Notes: a model not told the origin generated them from the letters alone. A stretch of DNA of 61,534 nucleotides from Waddlia chondrophila WSU 86-1044 (GCA_945882915.1 CAMCWV010000012.1:1-61534), one strand, 5' to 3'; positions 18,786 to 27,974 are shown, counted from the stretch's first letter. Made by a program: numbers and translations.

Positions 18786-20336
18786 CTAAAGAATGGCATG
18801 GAAGGTGTGCGGGAGGGCATGAATGATGTCTGATGCAAGCATGGAATAGGAAGTGAGGTTTTGGGCAGCATATTCACCGGCACTGCCATGAAGATAAAGT
18901 CCCAAAAGAGCTGCATCGAAACAGCTTAGCCCTTGCGCAAGTAATGCCGCAATGATCCCTGTAAGCACATCCCCGCTACCGGCAGTCGCCATTCCAGGGT
19001 CACCGTAAGGACTAATAAAGGACTTCTCTCCAGGAGAAAAAAGATATGAAGGGCTCCCCTTTAAAATAAGAGTCACCTGTTGCTTCTCACAGAACGTGCG
19101 ACAAGCTTCTAATAGTTCTTTTTGAGAGAGCTTTCGATCTTCTATGCGGAGGAGGCGGTGCATCTCTCCTACATGGGGCGTTAGAACAGACTGCCCTGGG
19201 AACTTAATACCTGAAAAGTTACCGCCCAGAAGCTTTGCTGCAATATTCAATGCATCGGCATCAATGACAGAAGGAACCGTTACCTCCGGAAGGATCTTTT
19301 TTAAAAGAGCAACTGCTTCAGGAGACTGCCCCATACCAGGTCCAATAAGCGCTGCAGAGGCCTGGTTAAGCTGAGAAAGCAGCCCTTCTACTGCACCTTT
19401 GCCATAAGGCCGCCGAACGAGCTCATAAAAGCTACCTGAAAACTCAGCCGACATCTCTTCAGGATGGAGTAAATGAACAATACCAGCGCCGGAACGAAGC
19501 GCTGCTAAACAAGTAAGTGCCGCAGCTCCGGGCATTCCTACAGACCCTGCAAGCGCAACAACAAACCCTCCGGTATACTTGTGTCTTTTGCGATGCATAG
19601 GAGGAAGCAAAGCTAGCGCCGCCTCTCTTGTTATAAGGTGATAATCAGCATGGGCTAGCTGGAGGTACTTCTCTACTAGACCAAAATCAACATGTTCTAG
19701 CTTCCCAACATGCTCCCAAGCCTCCTCAGTAAAAAAACCGCTCTTTGCAAGGCCTAAGTAAATCGTAACTGCCGCACAAATAGCGCTCTTACTAACTTCT
19801 CCAGTAGACCCATTAATCCCCGAGGGAATGTCTATAGAAAAGATTGTCAAAGAGGCATCATTAGCTTTTTGAATAGCTAGCGCAAATAAACCTTCAACTT
19901 CACCATGAAAGCCCGTTCCAAAGATACCATCTAAGATGACTCCAGAATGGGGAAACTGAATTTCTTGAGCTGTTTTTGGAAAGAGAACCTTCCCTCCACT
20001 TGCAATAAACTGCTGATGGTACTCGCGGCAAAGAGGAGAGCATTCGCTAAGGGGAGCAAGCTGCAAGGCAGTGACTTCTAGCCCGCTTTCAAAAAGGACC
20101 TTTCCAGCTACATAAGCATCGCCGGCATTGTTTCCCTTGCCACAAAGAAGAGTAACAACATCCTCCTCCTCTAAAGACTCCTCAAGATAACGGCTCACAA
20201 CATCCGCAACACCCAGCCCCGCAGCCTCCATAAACTGAACTTCCGAAGCCCCTTCTTTATAGGCACACGCTTCGATCCGTCCCATTTCCTTAGCGCTCAC
20301 GACTTTGGTGTGTCCATTTCTGGCGCTAGCTCTCAT
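18786..20336 (-). CDS. nnr: Bifunctional NAD(P)H-hydrate epimerase / ADP-dependent dehydratase
   Basis: Repairs damaged NADH/NADPH hydrates. The 516-aa protein has an N-terminal YjeF_N epimerase domain (GKGNNAGDAYVAGK; ILDGIFGTGFHGEV) to about residue 210 and a C-terminal ribokinase-like dehydratase domain (GIVHLLHPEEM; ATAGSGDVLTGIIAALLAQG). The start ATG at 20336 overlaps the gpsA stop by 4 nt (ATGA), so the two are translationally coupled. Confidence 0.93.
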   Translation of the reverse strand: MRASARNGHTKVVSAKEMGRIEACAYKEGASEVQFMEAAGLGVADVVSRYLEESLEEEDVVTLLCGKGNNAGDAYVAGKVLFESGLEVTALQLAPLSECSPLCREYHQQFIASGGKVLFPKTAQEIQFPHSGVILDGIFGTGFHGEVEGLFALAIQKANDASLTIFSIDIPSGINGSTGEVSKSAICAAVTIYLGLAKSGFFTEEAWEHVGKLEHVDFGLVEKYLQLAHADYHLITREAALALLPPMHRKRHKYTGGFVVALAGSVGMPGAAALTCLAALRSGAGIVHLLHPEEMSAEFSGSFYELVRRPYGKGAVEGLLSQLNQASAALIGPGMGQSPEAVALLKKILPEVTVPSVIDADALNIAAKLLGGNFSGIKFPGQSVLTPHVGEMHRLLRIEDRKLSQKELLEACRTFCEKQQVTLILKGSPSYLFSPGEKSFISPYGDPGMATAGSGDVLTGIIAALLAQGLSCFDAALLGLYLHGSAGEYAAQNLTSYSMLASDIIHALPHTFHAIL

Positions 20337-21346
20337 TGGCGCTCTTCCTTAGCAACGCGCTGAAGAAGACACTGAACAGCTTCCCGAGGATCCTTCTTTT
20401 CATAAAGAATGCTGTAGACAGCCTCGCTAATTGGAAGCTCGATTTCATCTTCTTTTTTGCCTTCTTTTTTTCCCAGCTGCAACGCAGAAACGCAGGTATA
20501 AGCCCCCTCAACAACACCGCCCACTTTTGCCTGGGCCTCTTCAGGAGAAACCCCCTCTCCGATTAATCTTCCAAAGCGGTAATTGCGGCTCATTGTCGAC
20601 ATGCATGTCACACATAAATCTCCCATTCCAGCAAGCCCGAATAGTGTCTCTGGACGACATCCTTTAACAGCGCCCAGCTTGCGGATCTCATGAAGACCGC
20701 GCGTCATTAACGCTGCCTTTGTATTGTCTCCAAAACCAAGCCCATCACTTATTCCACACCCCAAGGCAATAATATTCTTCATCGCCCCGCCAAACTGCAC
20801 CCCATTCATATCGTCATTGGGATACACGCGTAAAAGTGGCGTAGAAAAAGCGTCTTGGATGATCCGTTTAATATCCGGTCTGTAACTAGAACAAACTACT
20901 GATGTAGGGTGACCCTTCATCACCTCTTCAGCTAAGCTAGGACCGATAAGGCACCCAACTTGATGGCGACAATCATTCCCTAAAACATCAACAACAACTT
21001 CGCTAAGAAGCATGCAAGTGCCCTGCTCAATTCCCTTGGAGGTAAGGACAATGGGACACGTGGGAACGGCTATTTCCTTAACCATCTTAAATACAGGCCG
21101 CATCCCTGCCGAGGTTACTCCCTCAACAATTAACTCTACCTTGTCTAGAGCCGTTGCGAGATCCAGCGTAATAGTCACTCTCGGATCAAGTTTATACCCA
21201 GCAAGGCTCGGGAGCTCTCGCGTTTCTGTGAGCACCTTTGCAGCTTTTGGGTCAATCGTCCAAAGAACAACGTCATGCCCCTTTTTTGCTAAAAGGGAAG
21301 CCAAACAGACGCCCCAAGCGCCAGCACCTAAATAACCAATGCGCAT
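20333..21346 (-). CDS. gpsA: Glycerol-3-phosphate dehydrogenase [NAD(P)+]
   Basis: Makes sn-glycerol 3-phosphate for phospholipids. The 337-aa protein starts MRIGYLGAGAWG with the Rossmann GxGxxG, and has the KNIIALGCGISDGLGFGDNT segment, in pieces typical of the family, with the catalytic Lys. A longer ORF upstream only translates a family A repeat. The ATG at 21346 abuts the end of that element, whose CGAGGAG-TATAT end is the ribosome-binding site. It is followed by nnr with a 4-nt overlap. In Chlamydiaceae gpsA also neighbours the UDP-sugar pyrophosphorylase gene. Confidence 0.95.
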   Translation of the reverse strand: MRIGYLGAGAWGVCLASLLAKKGHDVVLWTIDPKAAKVLTETRELPSLAGYKLDPRVTITLDLATALDKVELIVEGVTSAGMRPVFKMVKEIAVPTCPIVLTSKGIEQGTCMLLSEVVVDVLGNDCRHQVGCLIGPSLAEEVMKGHPTSVVCSSYRPDIKRIIQDAFSTPLLRVYPNDDMNGVQFGGAMKNIIALGCGISDGLGFGDNTKAALMTRGLHEIRKLGAVKGCRPETLFGLAGMGDLCVTCMSTMSRNYRFGRLIGEGVSPEEAQAKVGGVVEGAYTCVSALQLGKKEGKKEDEIELPISEAVYSILYEKKDPREAVQCLLQRVAKEERQ

Positions 21347-21511
21347 ATATACTCCTCGTAGTTGAAAACGGGAATTTGGACTAGTGGGAAAGCTCCCGCG
21401 GCTGAACGATCGTAAGTGCCTTAGTATTAGAAATACAAAGGACACTTGCGATCGTCCAGCCCCGGGGCTTTGGCGCCGTCCAAATTCCCGTTTTCAGCTA
21501 AGAGTGAGTAT
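21347..21511. repeat. Family A palindromic element with nested core hairpin
   Basis: The left end ATATACTCCTCGTAGTTG and right end TTTTCAGCTAAGAGTGAGTA are inverted, the right one with an extra T. The core GGCTGAACGATCG/CGATCGTCCAGCC holds one mismatch. It separates gpsA from the upstream pyrophosphorylase gene and supplies the gpsA ribosome-binding site. Confidence 0.9.
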
Positions 21512-21515
21512 ACTA

Positions 21516-22922
21516 TTACCCTTCAATGTAAGTCTGATTTGGGAGATCTCTTCCCTTCCATTTTTGAAGAAGCCTAGGCGTCGGATAATGGAACTCTTGA
21601 GCAAGCTCAAAAGGACGTGAAGGCGAGGCCTTACCGGAGATATTACTAAATATCCAAGCATCCTGAGATCGAAGTGCCATTTGCACTGACTGGATACTAT
21701 TCTCTCCAGAAAAATTTTTCAAGGGGGCAAAGCATTGATCCCGAGGGAATAAAAGGGCACCTACTCGCTTTGCAAAAGGGAGAGCATCAAAAATAAAAAA
21801 CTCGAACTTCCAGGCATTAGGCTCGCCAGGCAAGAGCGTCTCTCCCTCTTGGAAAAGACGTTTTACCGCTTTATGCGCAAGATGAAGTGGCATCTCATCT
21901 TTGTGCTTTGTCACAAGATCGTGAATGAACGTCATATCAAAACAAAATAAACTAAGATTGGCACACTGGTAAGCAAGCTCCCCATTTGACAGAAGAGCAT
22001 GCCGCTGCTCATTTGACATCTCTGAATATTCAACCACACACACTTTCCCCTCAGAGCGGACCAAAACGCCCACTTTTTCTTCAGGGGAAGTTTTAGCTGC
22101 GCATTTAACAGTCACATCGTAGGCCTGCTTTGCATGGAACCCTATCAACCTCGTATCAAAGGGGTCGGCAAGCGGATTGTCGACAGTGAGAAGCGATAGA
22201 TGGCGAACGCCCTGATTCCACCACTGCTCCCACGCCCCTGATTCATAAAAATGGACAAGCGCATTCCCGTTTCCATTGGGACCTCGAGCAATCTCCGAAG
22301 GAGATTCAAGGAAAAGCTCTCCCTGATCATCCAAAAGAGGCAAGACTGATTGGCAAAAAAAGGTGATCTGATTTTCTTGGAGGCCGAAACACAAGTGGGC
22401 GCGGAAAAAATCCACAGTCTCTTGGTGATTAACAGGGGACGTCATGATCGCAAGCGGCAAAAGGAGCCCTGCCTGGGCTCCTGCAGCAATTGTCTTCTCT
22501 GCAAAAAGCTGAAATAAGCTCTTTTGCTTTATAACAGAAACGGGAAACATCCCCTTTGGCCCATCAAAACGAAGGCGAGAGCCTTGACCGCCAGCAATAA
22601 TAAGAACTCCCACCTTCCCCTCAGAGATAAGCTGCTCACCGAGCTTTTTATGGGAGAGACTTTCAGCCGATTCGGCTAACGAATATTCAGTAAATGGCTT
22701 AATCAAAGAGTGAGTGACGGGCGGAGAAGAAAGCATCTCTTTTTGTCGCAAGAGCATAGCGGGGTTAATCGTCTCAATTTGAGAGCGGAGATGATCCTGC
22801 TGAGCAGGCGTTAAAGAATCCCAATGAGCCAAAAGATGGCTACAAGATGCTGGCGGCTTAAAAGGAGCCGCACTTTTTTTAGAGCGCAGCACTCCGGATT
22901 CCTTTTTGCTCTCGATGCTCAA
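21516..22922 (-). CDS. UDP-sugar pyrophosphorylase (UDPGP/UAP1-like)
   Basis: A 468-aa nucleotidyltransferase of the eukaryote-like UDPGP family, which makes UDP-glucose or UDP-GlcNAc from UTP and the sugar phosphate. The signature IIAGGQGSRLRFDGPKGMF lies near residues 108-127, and later GPNGNGNALVHFYESG and TVDNPLADPFD match the UAP1-type active site. Which sugar it uses is not decidable here. The position next to gpsA agrees with CT715 of C. trachomatis (from memory). It ends 5 bp from the family A element. Confidence 0.88.
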   Translation of the reverse strand: MSIESKKESGVLRSKKSAAPFKPPASCSHLLAHWDSLTPAQQDHLRSQIETINPAMLLRQKEMLSSPPVTHSLIKPFTEYSLAESAESLSHKKLGEQLISEGKVGVLIIAGGQGSRLRFDGPKGMFPVSVIKQKSLFQLFAEKTIAAGAQAGLLLPLAIMTSPVNHQETVDFFRAHLCFGLQENQITFFCQSVLPLLDDQGELFLESPSEIARGPNGNGNALVHFYESGAWEQWWNQGVRHLSLLTVDNPLADPFDTRLIGFHAKQAYDVTVKCAAKTSPEEKVGVLVRSEGKVCVVEYSEMSNEQRHALLSNGELAYQCANLSLFCFDMTFIHDLVTKHKDEMPLHLAHKAVKRLFQEGETLLPGEPNAWKFEFFIFDALPFAKRVGALLFPRDQCFAPLKNFSGENSIQSVQMALRSQDAWIFSNISGKASPSRPFELAQEFHYPTPRLLQKWKGRDLPNQTYIEG

Positions 22923-22980
22923 CTTCTACTTTCCTCTTCAAATTCACGTACTAAACTTAAGTGCAATGAGACTTTGAGCT

Positions 22981-23137
22981 ATATACTCCTCTTAGCTGAA
23001 AATGGGAATTTGGGCTAACGCGAAAGCTCCCGCGGCCTTAGCGTTTGCCCTCTCCAGAAGGTAACCCTTTAATCGCTACGGGCTTCTTTTCTTTTGTGCG
23101 CCGTCCAAAGTCCCATTTTCAGCTAAGAGGAATATAT
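22981..23137. repeat. Family A palindromic element with family B insert
   Basis: The left end ATATACTCCTCTTAGCTG and right end CAGCTAAGAGGAATATAT enclose TTAGCGTTTGCCCTCTCC-AGAAGGTAAC (family B terminal sequence) and the ATCGCTACGGGCTTC block. Confidence 0.88.
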
Positions 23138-23146
23138 TTCAGCAGT

Positions 23147-23932
23147 CTATTCTTTGGTTAAGTTCTTAGTTTTGGCCTCTTTAGCTTCTTTGGCTTTGGC
23201 TTGAATGGCAGGATTAGCAGCTGAAGGCCTGACTGGGGGCGTTGGAGACTGCGGCGCTGCCAAGGTAATTGCCTTATGCTCAGCAGTAAGAGAGGCTGGC
23301 GAGAGCTCTTGTGATGCACTCTTGAACGACTCAGGATTGGCGTCATATCTCTTATTTGAAAGATAAGAGGCCATCACATCACGATAAAACAAACTAACCT
23401 TCGGATCGGGACTTACAGCCCAAACATCAAGCACATTACCCGCTTCCCTCTCTTTCATCTTTGCCAAGATCGCCCCGACACGGTAAGCTTTAAACTCTTC
23501 AAGATGCTTAGCAACAAGACCTGCCTTCTTCCCTCCAAAAAGAGCTGCTTGCAAAGTGACATCTTCTTGAAAGGCATTCTGCGAGATCATTCGGTAAACA
23601 TCGATGTCCTTTTCAATATTATGCGCGTAAACAGAAACCTGCTCAAGCATGTCCTGATAAGCGCGCAGTTGAGCTGTCATATTAAGGTTTAATCGATTTT
23701 CCGCCTGCAGATCAGCCATCAATCTAGAAGAAAGCTCATCAAGCGTGTCAGTCTGCGAAGGCGAAGGAGTGGTAATCAACATCGGCTTAGGGGCCTCCAC
23801 TTTTGCAGCTAAATCCGCAGGAGTCCCTTTGATCACTCTATTTAAAACGTCTCCCCACAAGAACCACACCCCAAACATAATCGTAGCGCCAAGGAGAAAG
23901 GCGACTAAAGGAAAAGTCAAACGGTTATTCAT
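23147..23932 (-). CDS. MotE-like flagellar/type III-associated membrane protein
   Basis: A 261-aa protein with one N-terminal membrane segment (residues 8-27), a helical region and, near residues 128-168, GGKKAGLVAKHLEEF then VGAILAKMKEREAGNVLDVW. This resembles the MgtE-N-like repeat of MotE proteins, which act in the periplasm on flagellar stators. The C-terminus is Ala/Lys/Pro-rich. It overlaps the fliJ-like gene by 8 nt, so it is the last gene of the fliGHIJ run. In Chlamydiaceae the corresponding position holds an uncharacterised protein. MotE identity is moderate. An alternative is a type III secretion accessory protein. Confidence 0.55.
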   Translation of the reverse strand: MNNRLTFPLVAFLLGATIMFGVWFLWGDVLNRVIKGTPADLAAKVEAPKPMLITTPSPSQTDTLDELSSRLMADLQAENRLNLNMTAQLRAYQDMLEQVSVYAHNIEKDIDVYRMISQNAFQEDVTLQAALFGGKKAGLVAKHLEEFKAYRVGAILAKMKEREAGNVLDVWAVSPDPKVSLFYRDVMASYLSNKRYDANPESFKSASQELSPASLTAEHKAITLAAPQSPTPPVRPSAANPAIQAKAKEAKEAKTKNLTKE

Positions 23933-24383
23933 GTTTCACCATCTTATCTCTTGTAAAACGGATCGTGGCGAGATCGTTCAACGCTTCCGTTTCTTTTTTC
24001 TCAATCGCCTCTTGCCAGGCAGCATATTGTTTATCTTTGATGTTTTCGATCATTTTCTTCTGTTGCTGCGCCTTAATAACCGCCTGCCTTTTCAGTTCAA
24101 CAATATTCTGCGTTTTCATGATCTCATCCTGCTTGCGCTCCATACGAGTTCGCATCATTTGCAGGTAATCCAAATAAATAGGCAGGTCCTCAGCTTGTAC
24201 AGCCTCTTGCTGTTTTTTACGAAATTCAGCCTCCACCTCGCCTCTTTCCTTCTTGATTCGTTCCAGCTCTTCCAACAACCGCTGCAACGTCTCAACAACT
24301 GCCACAAGCTCCTTTCGAGCAAGATCTTCTTTTTCTTGACGCAATTTCAAAACAGCTGCCAAACTAAATTCGAACTTTTTCAT
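23925..24383 (-). CDS. fliJ: FliJ-like export ATPase stalk protein
   Basis: A 152-aa, almost wholly helical, highly charged protein, as FliJ/YscO stalk proteins are. It opens with FEFSLAAVLKLRQEKEDLARKE, in pieces the FliJ hallmark F-L-x2-VL-x-LR. FliJ sits in the centre of the FliI hexamer and links it to the export gate. It overlaps fliI by 4 nt and the MotE-like gene by 8 nt. In C. trachomatis the same position is CT716 (from memory). A T3SS-type YscO/CdsO homolog is an alternative reading. Confidence 0.75.
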   Translation of the reverse strand: MKKFEFSLAAVLKLRQEKEDLARKELVAVVETLQRLLEELERIKKERGEVEAEFRKKQQEAVQAEDLPIYLDYLQMMRTRMERKQDEIMKTQNIVELKRQAVIKAQQQKKMIENIKDKQYAAWQEAIEKKETEALNDLATIRFTRDKMVKHE

Positions 24384-25684
24384 AAAGTTGTGATCTTTTT
24401 AAGTTCTCTCAACGACTCTTCAAAAGCAAGCGCTTCCGAGCTTTCCTGCTTTAAAAAGCTGCGGATCGATTCATTCACGTTGATGGCTTTATCAATCTTA
24501 GGATTTGAGCCCATATTATAAGCGCCAATATTGATGAGATCTTCAGCCTCTTTATAGGTCTGCATATAGTCACGAAGCCTTCCCGATTGCTGCAAGTGCT
24601 CTTTCGTCACAATATCTGGCATAACCCGGGACAGACTCCCTAAGACATCAATAGCCGGATAGTGGTTTGCGTTGGCAAGCTTTCGAGAAAGAACAATATG
24701 CCCGTCCAGAATAGCTCGAACGGCATCGGCAATAGGCTCATTAATGTCGTCAGCTTCTATTAAAATTGAATAGATCCCTGTAATTGATCCCTTTTCAGAG
24801 TTTCCCGTCCGCTCAAGAAGCTTAGGAAGAAGAGCAAAAACAGAAGGAGTATACCCCTTTGTTGTTGGGGGCTCTCCGACAGCTAAGCCAATTTCACGTA
24901 GAGCCATTGCATACCGTGTAATAGAATCCATCATGAAGACAACGTTTTTTCCAAGATCGCGGAAGTACTCGGCAATCGCTGTCGCTACACTGGCCCCTTT
25001 AGCCCGCAGAAGAGCCGCCTGATCTGAAGTGGCAACGATAATAACAGAGCGCGCTAATCCCTCAGGCCCTAGGTCTCTTTCGATAAACTCTAGAACTTCA
25101 CGCCCCCGCTCTCCAATGAGCGCTATGACGTTGATGTCAGCCGAAGACATCTTGGCGATCATTCCAATCAGGGTTGACTTTCCAACCCCAGATCCTGAAA
25201 AAATACCAAAACGCTGCCCCTTACCTGATGTACAAGTCGCATCAATTGCTTTTACACCAGTGGTAAAGACTTCAGAAATACGCTTGCGCTTTAGAGGATG
25301 TGGGGGTTGAGCTGTAACTGGGTAGGCATGTGTTGCATGAATGGGCCCCTTATCATCAATTGGATTACCTAATGCATCTAAAATACGGCCACACATTGTG
25401 GGGGAAACAGGAACCTGGTGAACAACGCCGCAAGGCCAAACCTCAGCGCCAGGAGCTATCTGCGTCATCTCCCCAAGAGACATCAGCAGAACGCGATTTT
25501 CCTTAAAACCGACAACCTCACAAGGAACGTAAGATCCGTGTTTATCGTAAATATGACAAAGCTCTCCTATGGAAACTGCCGGCCCCACCGACTCGATAAG
25601 GAGCCCGATAATTTGCGTAACCTTGCCGCTGATCTGTAGCCCTGACCAGCTTTTGAGGTGCCCTATCTCTTGTTCCAAATTCAT
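24380..25684 (-). CDS. fliI: Flagellar/type III export ATPase FliI
   Basis: A 434-aa F1-like ATPase that energises export substrate unfolding. Walker A FSGSGVGKST lies near residues 169-178, then IALIGERGREVLEFI and the Walker B region VVFMMDSITRYAMA follow. The C-terminus is FliI-like. Chlamydiae also carry CdsN. Gene context (fliF, fliG, fliH, fliJ) favours FliI. The start codon at 25684 is 2 nt from the end of a family A element, whose AAGAGGAG end lies 8 nt upstream of ATG and is the visible Shine-Dalgarno. Confidence 0.92.
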   Translation of the reverse strand: MNLEQEIGHLKSWSGLQISGKVTQIIGLLIESVGPAVSIGELCHIYDKHGSYVPCEVVGFKENRVLLMSLGEMTQIAPGAEVWPCGVVHQVPVSPTMCGRILDALGNPIDDKGPIHATHAYPVTAQPPHPLKRKRISEVFTTGVKAIDATCTSGKGQRFGIFSGSGVGKSTLIGMIAKMSSADINVIALIGERGREVLEFIERDLGPEGLARSVIIVATSDQAALLRAKGASVATAIAEYFRDLGKNVVFMMDSITRYAMALREIGLAVGEPPTTKGYTPSVFALLPKLLERTGNSEKGSITGIYSILIEADDINEPIADAVRAILDGHIVLSRKLANANHYPAIDVLGSLSRVMPDIVTKEHLQQSGRLRDYMQTYKEAEDLINIGAYNMGSNPKIDKAINVNESIRSFLKQESSEALAFEESLRELKKITTL

Positions 25685-25686
25685 AA

Positions 25687-25758
25687 ATATACTCCTCTTA
25701 GCTGGAAATGGGACTTTGGACGGCGCTAAAGCCCCGTTTTCAGCTAAGAGGAGTATAT
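25687..25758. repeat. Family A palindromic element, minimal form
   Basis: The 72-bp element has left end ATATACTCCTCTTAGCTG and right end CAGCTAAGAGGAGTATAT joined through GGACTTTGGACGGCGCTAAA. It lies between fliH and fliI and provides the fliI ribosome-binding site. Confidence 0.9.
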
Positions 25759-25797
25759 AGGCAACTCAAAATGCACACATTTTCAATAGCGCAGAGG

Positions 25798-26562
25798 TCA
25801 TGCCTGATGAGAATGGCTTAAAATGCTCCCTTGAAGGTCCAGCAACTGCCTTTTAACATCAAAATTAAGCAGCCCCCTAGGCGTCTCAATAAAACAATCC
25901 CCCCGAAGAACTGCCGTATCTGCAATGTAGTTTATAGCTGAAACTTCTGGGGCCAGTTCACGTATCTTATCTAAAGATCCTTGCAAAAGAGCCTTGTCTT
26001 CTGGATTCAGATAAATATCGACCGCTTCATTTTTAATAACTGGCTTTGCCTGAACGATCAACGCCTCTAAGAGCCTCGTATAGGCCTTTGGATCGGCAAG
26101 CTCTTGTCTCATAATTGTTTCGCAAACAGTCATAGAAAACTTAATAAGCTCTGGCCGGGCCTGCTCAAGCAAACGCCCCCGCTCTTCCTTAAACTTTGTG
26201 ACCATGTCTGTCACAAGCTTTAGCCCTTCAGCAAATTCCACGCGCCCCTTTTCGTAGCCCTTTTGGAAGCCCTCATCAAGGCCAGTAGCTGTTCCATCGA
26301 GAAGACCCTTTTCAGACCCCTCATGGAGTCCCTTGGCATGCCCAGCTTTGAGCCCTTCCTGAAAACCCTCATCAAAGCCTTTGCCCTTCCCTTCTTGCAA
26401 GCCCTTGTTACGCCAAAATTCTTCAAGCGCACGAAGATGACTTTCTTCTTCGCTCTTCGGGCTACTGGCAAGATGTCCTTTTGGAGAGCAGAAGACAACT
26501 CCCTCTACAATTATTCCACGGATAATTTTTCCGTTATCAGGTGACGATGTCATCTCCACCAC
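25798..26562 (-). CDS. fliH: FliH-like flagellar export stator protein
   Basis: A 254-aa protein homologous to FliH/YscL, the regulator that holds FliI at the C-ring. Residues about 50-115 hold glycine repeats with period 4 (EGFQEGLKAGHAKGLHEG and following), the GxxxG helix typical of FliH. The C-terminal half has the FliH fold (PELIKFSMTVCETIMRQEL; VDIYLNPEDKALL). It overlaps the end of fliG by 26 nt. The start may also be the ATG at 26553. It corresponds to CT718 (from memory). Confidence 0.8.
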   Translation of the reverse strand: MVEMTSSPDNGKIIRGIIVEGVVFCSPKGHLASSPKSEEESHLRALEEFWRNKGLQEGKGKGFDEGFQEGLKAGHAKGLHEGSEKGLLDGTATGLDEGFQKGYEKGRVEFAEGLKLVTDMVTKFKEERGRLLEQARPELIKFSMTVCETIMRQELADPKAYTRLLEALIVQAKPVIKNEAVDIYLNPEDKALLQGSLDKIRELAPEVSAINYIADTAVLRGDCFIETPRGLLNFDVKRQLLDLQGSILSHSHQA

Positions 26563-27574
26563 CCTTACCCTGAATCAAGATTTTACCCTCTTCATCTAAC
26601 TTGCGAATGACATTGACAATCTTCTGCTGGGCGACCTGAACAACAGAGGCCTTAACAGGGCCAAGGAACGAAAGTTCTTCTGTAATTGTTTCGACCTGGC
26701 GCTTAGAAAGGTTGCGGAAGACTTTATCACGCGCTTTTTCTGTAGATCCTTTTAGAGCAACAATCAAGTCGTCCTGTGCAATATCTTTGAGGACAAGCTG
26801 GAGCGACTTATCATCCAGCAGGATCATATCATCGAATGTGAACATCAGCTCTTTAATAGAAGCGGCAAGGTCGAAGTCTTTTTCTGTGATCTGCTCCAAA
26901 ATATACTGCTCGGATACTCTTCCAATAGAGTTGAGGATGTTGGCGACAATTTTAACACCGCCAATCTTGCTCATCGCCTTTCCTGTAGCCAGTGGTCCCA
27001 AGCTCTCTGTGAGAGACTTCTCCATCTCGGCAACAACTTCTGGATCTGCCTCTTCCATCCTTGCAAGTCTGATGACAATTTCGGCTTGCAGCTCTTTGGG
27101 AAGTGCTGCAATGATCTTTGCCGCGTGCATAGGCTCAAGGAAAGAAAGCATGAGAGCAACAGTTTGAGGCTGCTCTTGCTTCAAAAAGGCAGCCAACTGT
27201 TTAGAATCGATTTTCTTTAGCACCTGGAAAGCTTCGTACTGCTTAGGCGCGGTAAGCTCCTCAAGAACATTCGAGGCCTTCTCTTTGCCCATAATATCTG
27301 TGAGCACGTCAAAAAGGTAAGCACGTCCACCACTTGATGACAAAGAGCTCTGCCTTGTAAGTCGAGAATAAAACTCCTTAATAATTCTCTCAGTAAGCTC
27401 CTGAGGGATATAACTCATCTGGCCGATCCAATAGGAGATCTTTTTAACTTCCTCTTCCTTCAAATGGCGCATCACCTCTGCCGCCCATTTCTGGCCGAGT
27501 GCTATAAGCAAAAGCGCAGCTTTCTGAGGCTTCACAAGGCTTCTATAAACAACATCAACATCTGAATCGACCAT
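26537..27574 (-). CDS. fliG: Flagellar motor switch protein FliG
   Basis: A 345-aa protein of normal FliG length. The N-terminal domain (QKAALLLIALGQKWAAEVM) binds FliF, a middle domain follows, and the C-terminal torque domain is well preserved (MFTFDDMILLDDKSLQLVL; DLIVALKGSTEKARDKVFRN; LSFLGPVKASVVQVAQQKI). These carry the charged residues that meet the stator in other bacteria. The start is ATG 27574. Upstream residues in the longer ORF are translated repeat. The element end CGAGGAG-TATAT is the ribosome-binding site. FliG is absent from Chlamydiaceae genomes as I remember them. Confidence 0.95.
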   Translation of the reverse strand: MVDSDVDVVYRSLVKPQKAALLLIALGQKWAAEVMRHLKEEEVKKISYWIGQMSYIPQELTERIIKEFYSRLTRQSSLSSSGGRAYLFDVLTDIMGKEKASNVLEELTAPKQYEAFQVLKKIDSKQLAAFLKQEQPQTVALMLSFLEPMHAAKIIAALPKELQAEIVIRLARMEEADPEVVAEMEKSLTESLGPLATGKAMSKIGGVKIVANILNSIGRVSEQYILEQITEKDFDLAASIKELMFTFDDMILLDDKSLQLVLKDIAQDDLIVALKGSTEKARDKVFRNLSKRQVETITEELSFLGPVKASVVQVAQQKIVNVIRKLDEEGKILIQGKGGGDDIVT

Positions 27575-27740
27575 ATATACTCCTCGTAGTTGAAAACGGG
27601 AATTTGGACTAGCGCGAAAGCTCCCGCGGCTGAACGATCGTAAGTGCCTTAGTATTAGAAATACAAAGGGCAATTGCGATCGTTCAGCCCCGGGGCTTTG
27701 GCGCCGTCGAAGTTCCCATTTTCAGCTGCGAGGAGTATAT
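27575..27740. repeat. Family A element (copy 1 of a tandem pair)
   Basis: The left end ATATACTCCTCGTAGTTG and right end CAGCTGCGAGGAGTATAT enclose GGCTGAACGATCG/CGATCGTTCAGCC and GGCGCCGTCGAAGTTCCC. It touches the fliG start codon on one side and copy 2 on the other. Confidence 0.92.
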
Positions 27741-27968
27741 ACTCCTCGTAGTTGAAAACGGGAATTTGGACTAGCGCGAAAGCTCCCGCGGCTGAACGAT
27801 CGTAAGCGCCTTAGTATTAGAAATACAAAGGGCAATTGCGATCGTTCAGCCCCGGGGCTTTGGCGTTTGCCCTCTCCAGAAGGCAACCCTTTAATTGCTA
27901 CGGGCTTCTTCTCTTTTTTTCTTTTGTGCGCCAGCCCAAAGTCCCGTTTTCAAATAAGAGGAGTATAT
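27737..27968. repeat. Family A element (copy 2 of a tandem pair, composite)
   Basis: Shares the TATAT junction with copy 1. The left 120 bp are nearly identical to copy 1, including the nested hairpin. Then GCGTTTGCCCTCTCC-AGAAGGCAAC (family B terminus) and the TTCTTCTCTTTTTTTC block appear before the right end AAATAAGAGGAGTATAT. It ends 6 bp from the fliF stop. Confidence 0.92.
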
Positions 27969-27974
27969 CTTAAC

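Noticed and set aside
21347..21445. N-terminal extension of gpsA encoded upstream of 21346
   Set aside because: The extra residues are translated family A repeat, and the same residues precede fliG. The conserved protein starts at the ATG next to the element.
27575..27673. N-terminal extension of fliG encoded upstream of 27574
   Set aside because: Same repeat-derived residues as before gpsA. FliG homology begins at the ATG at 27574.
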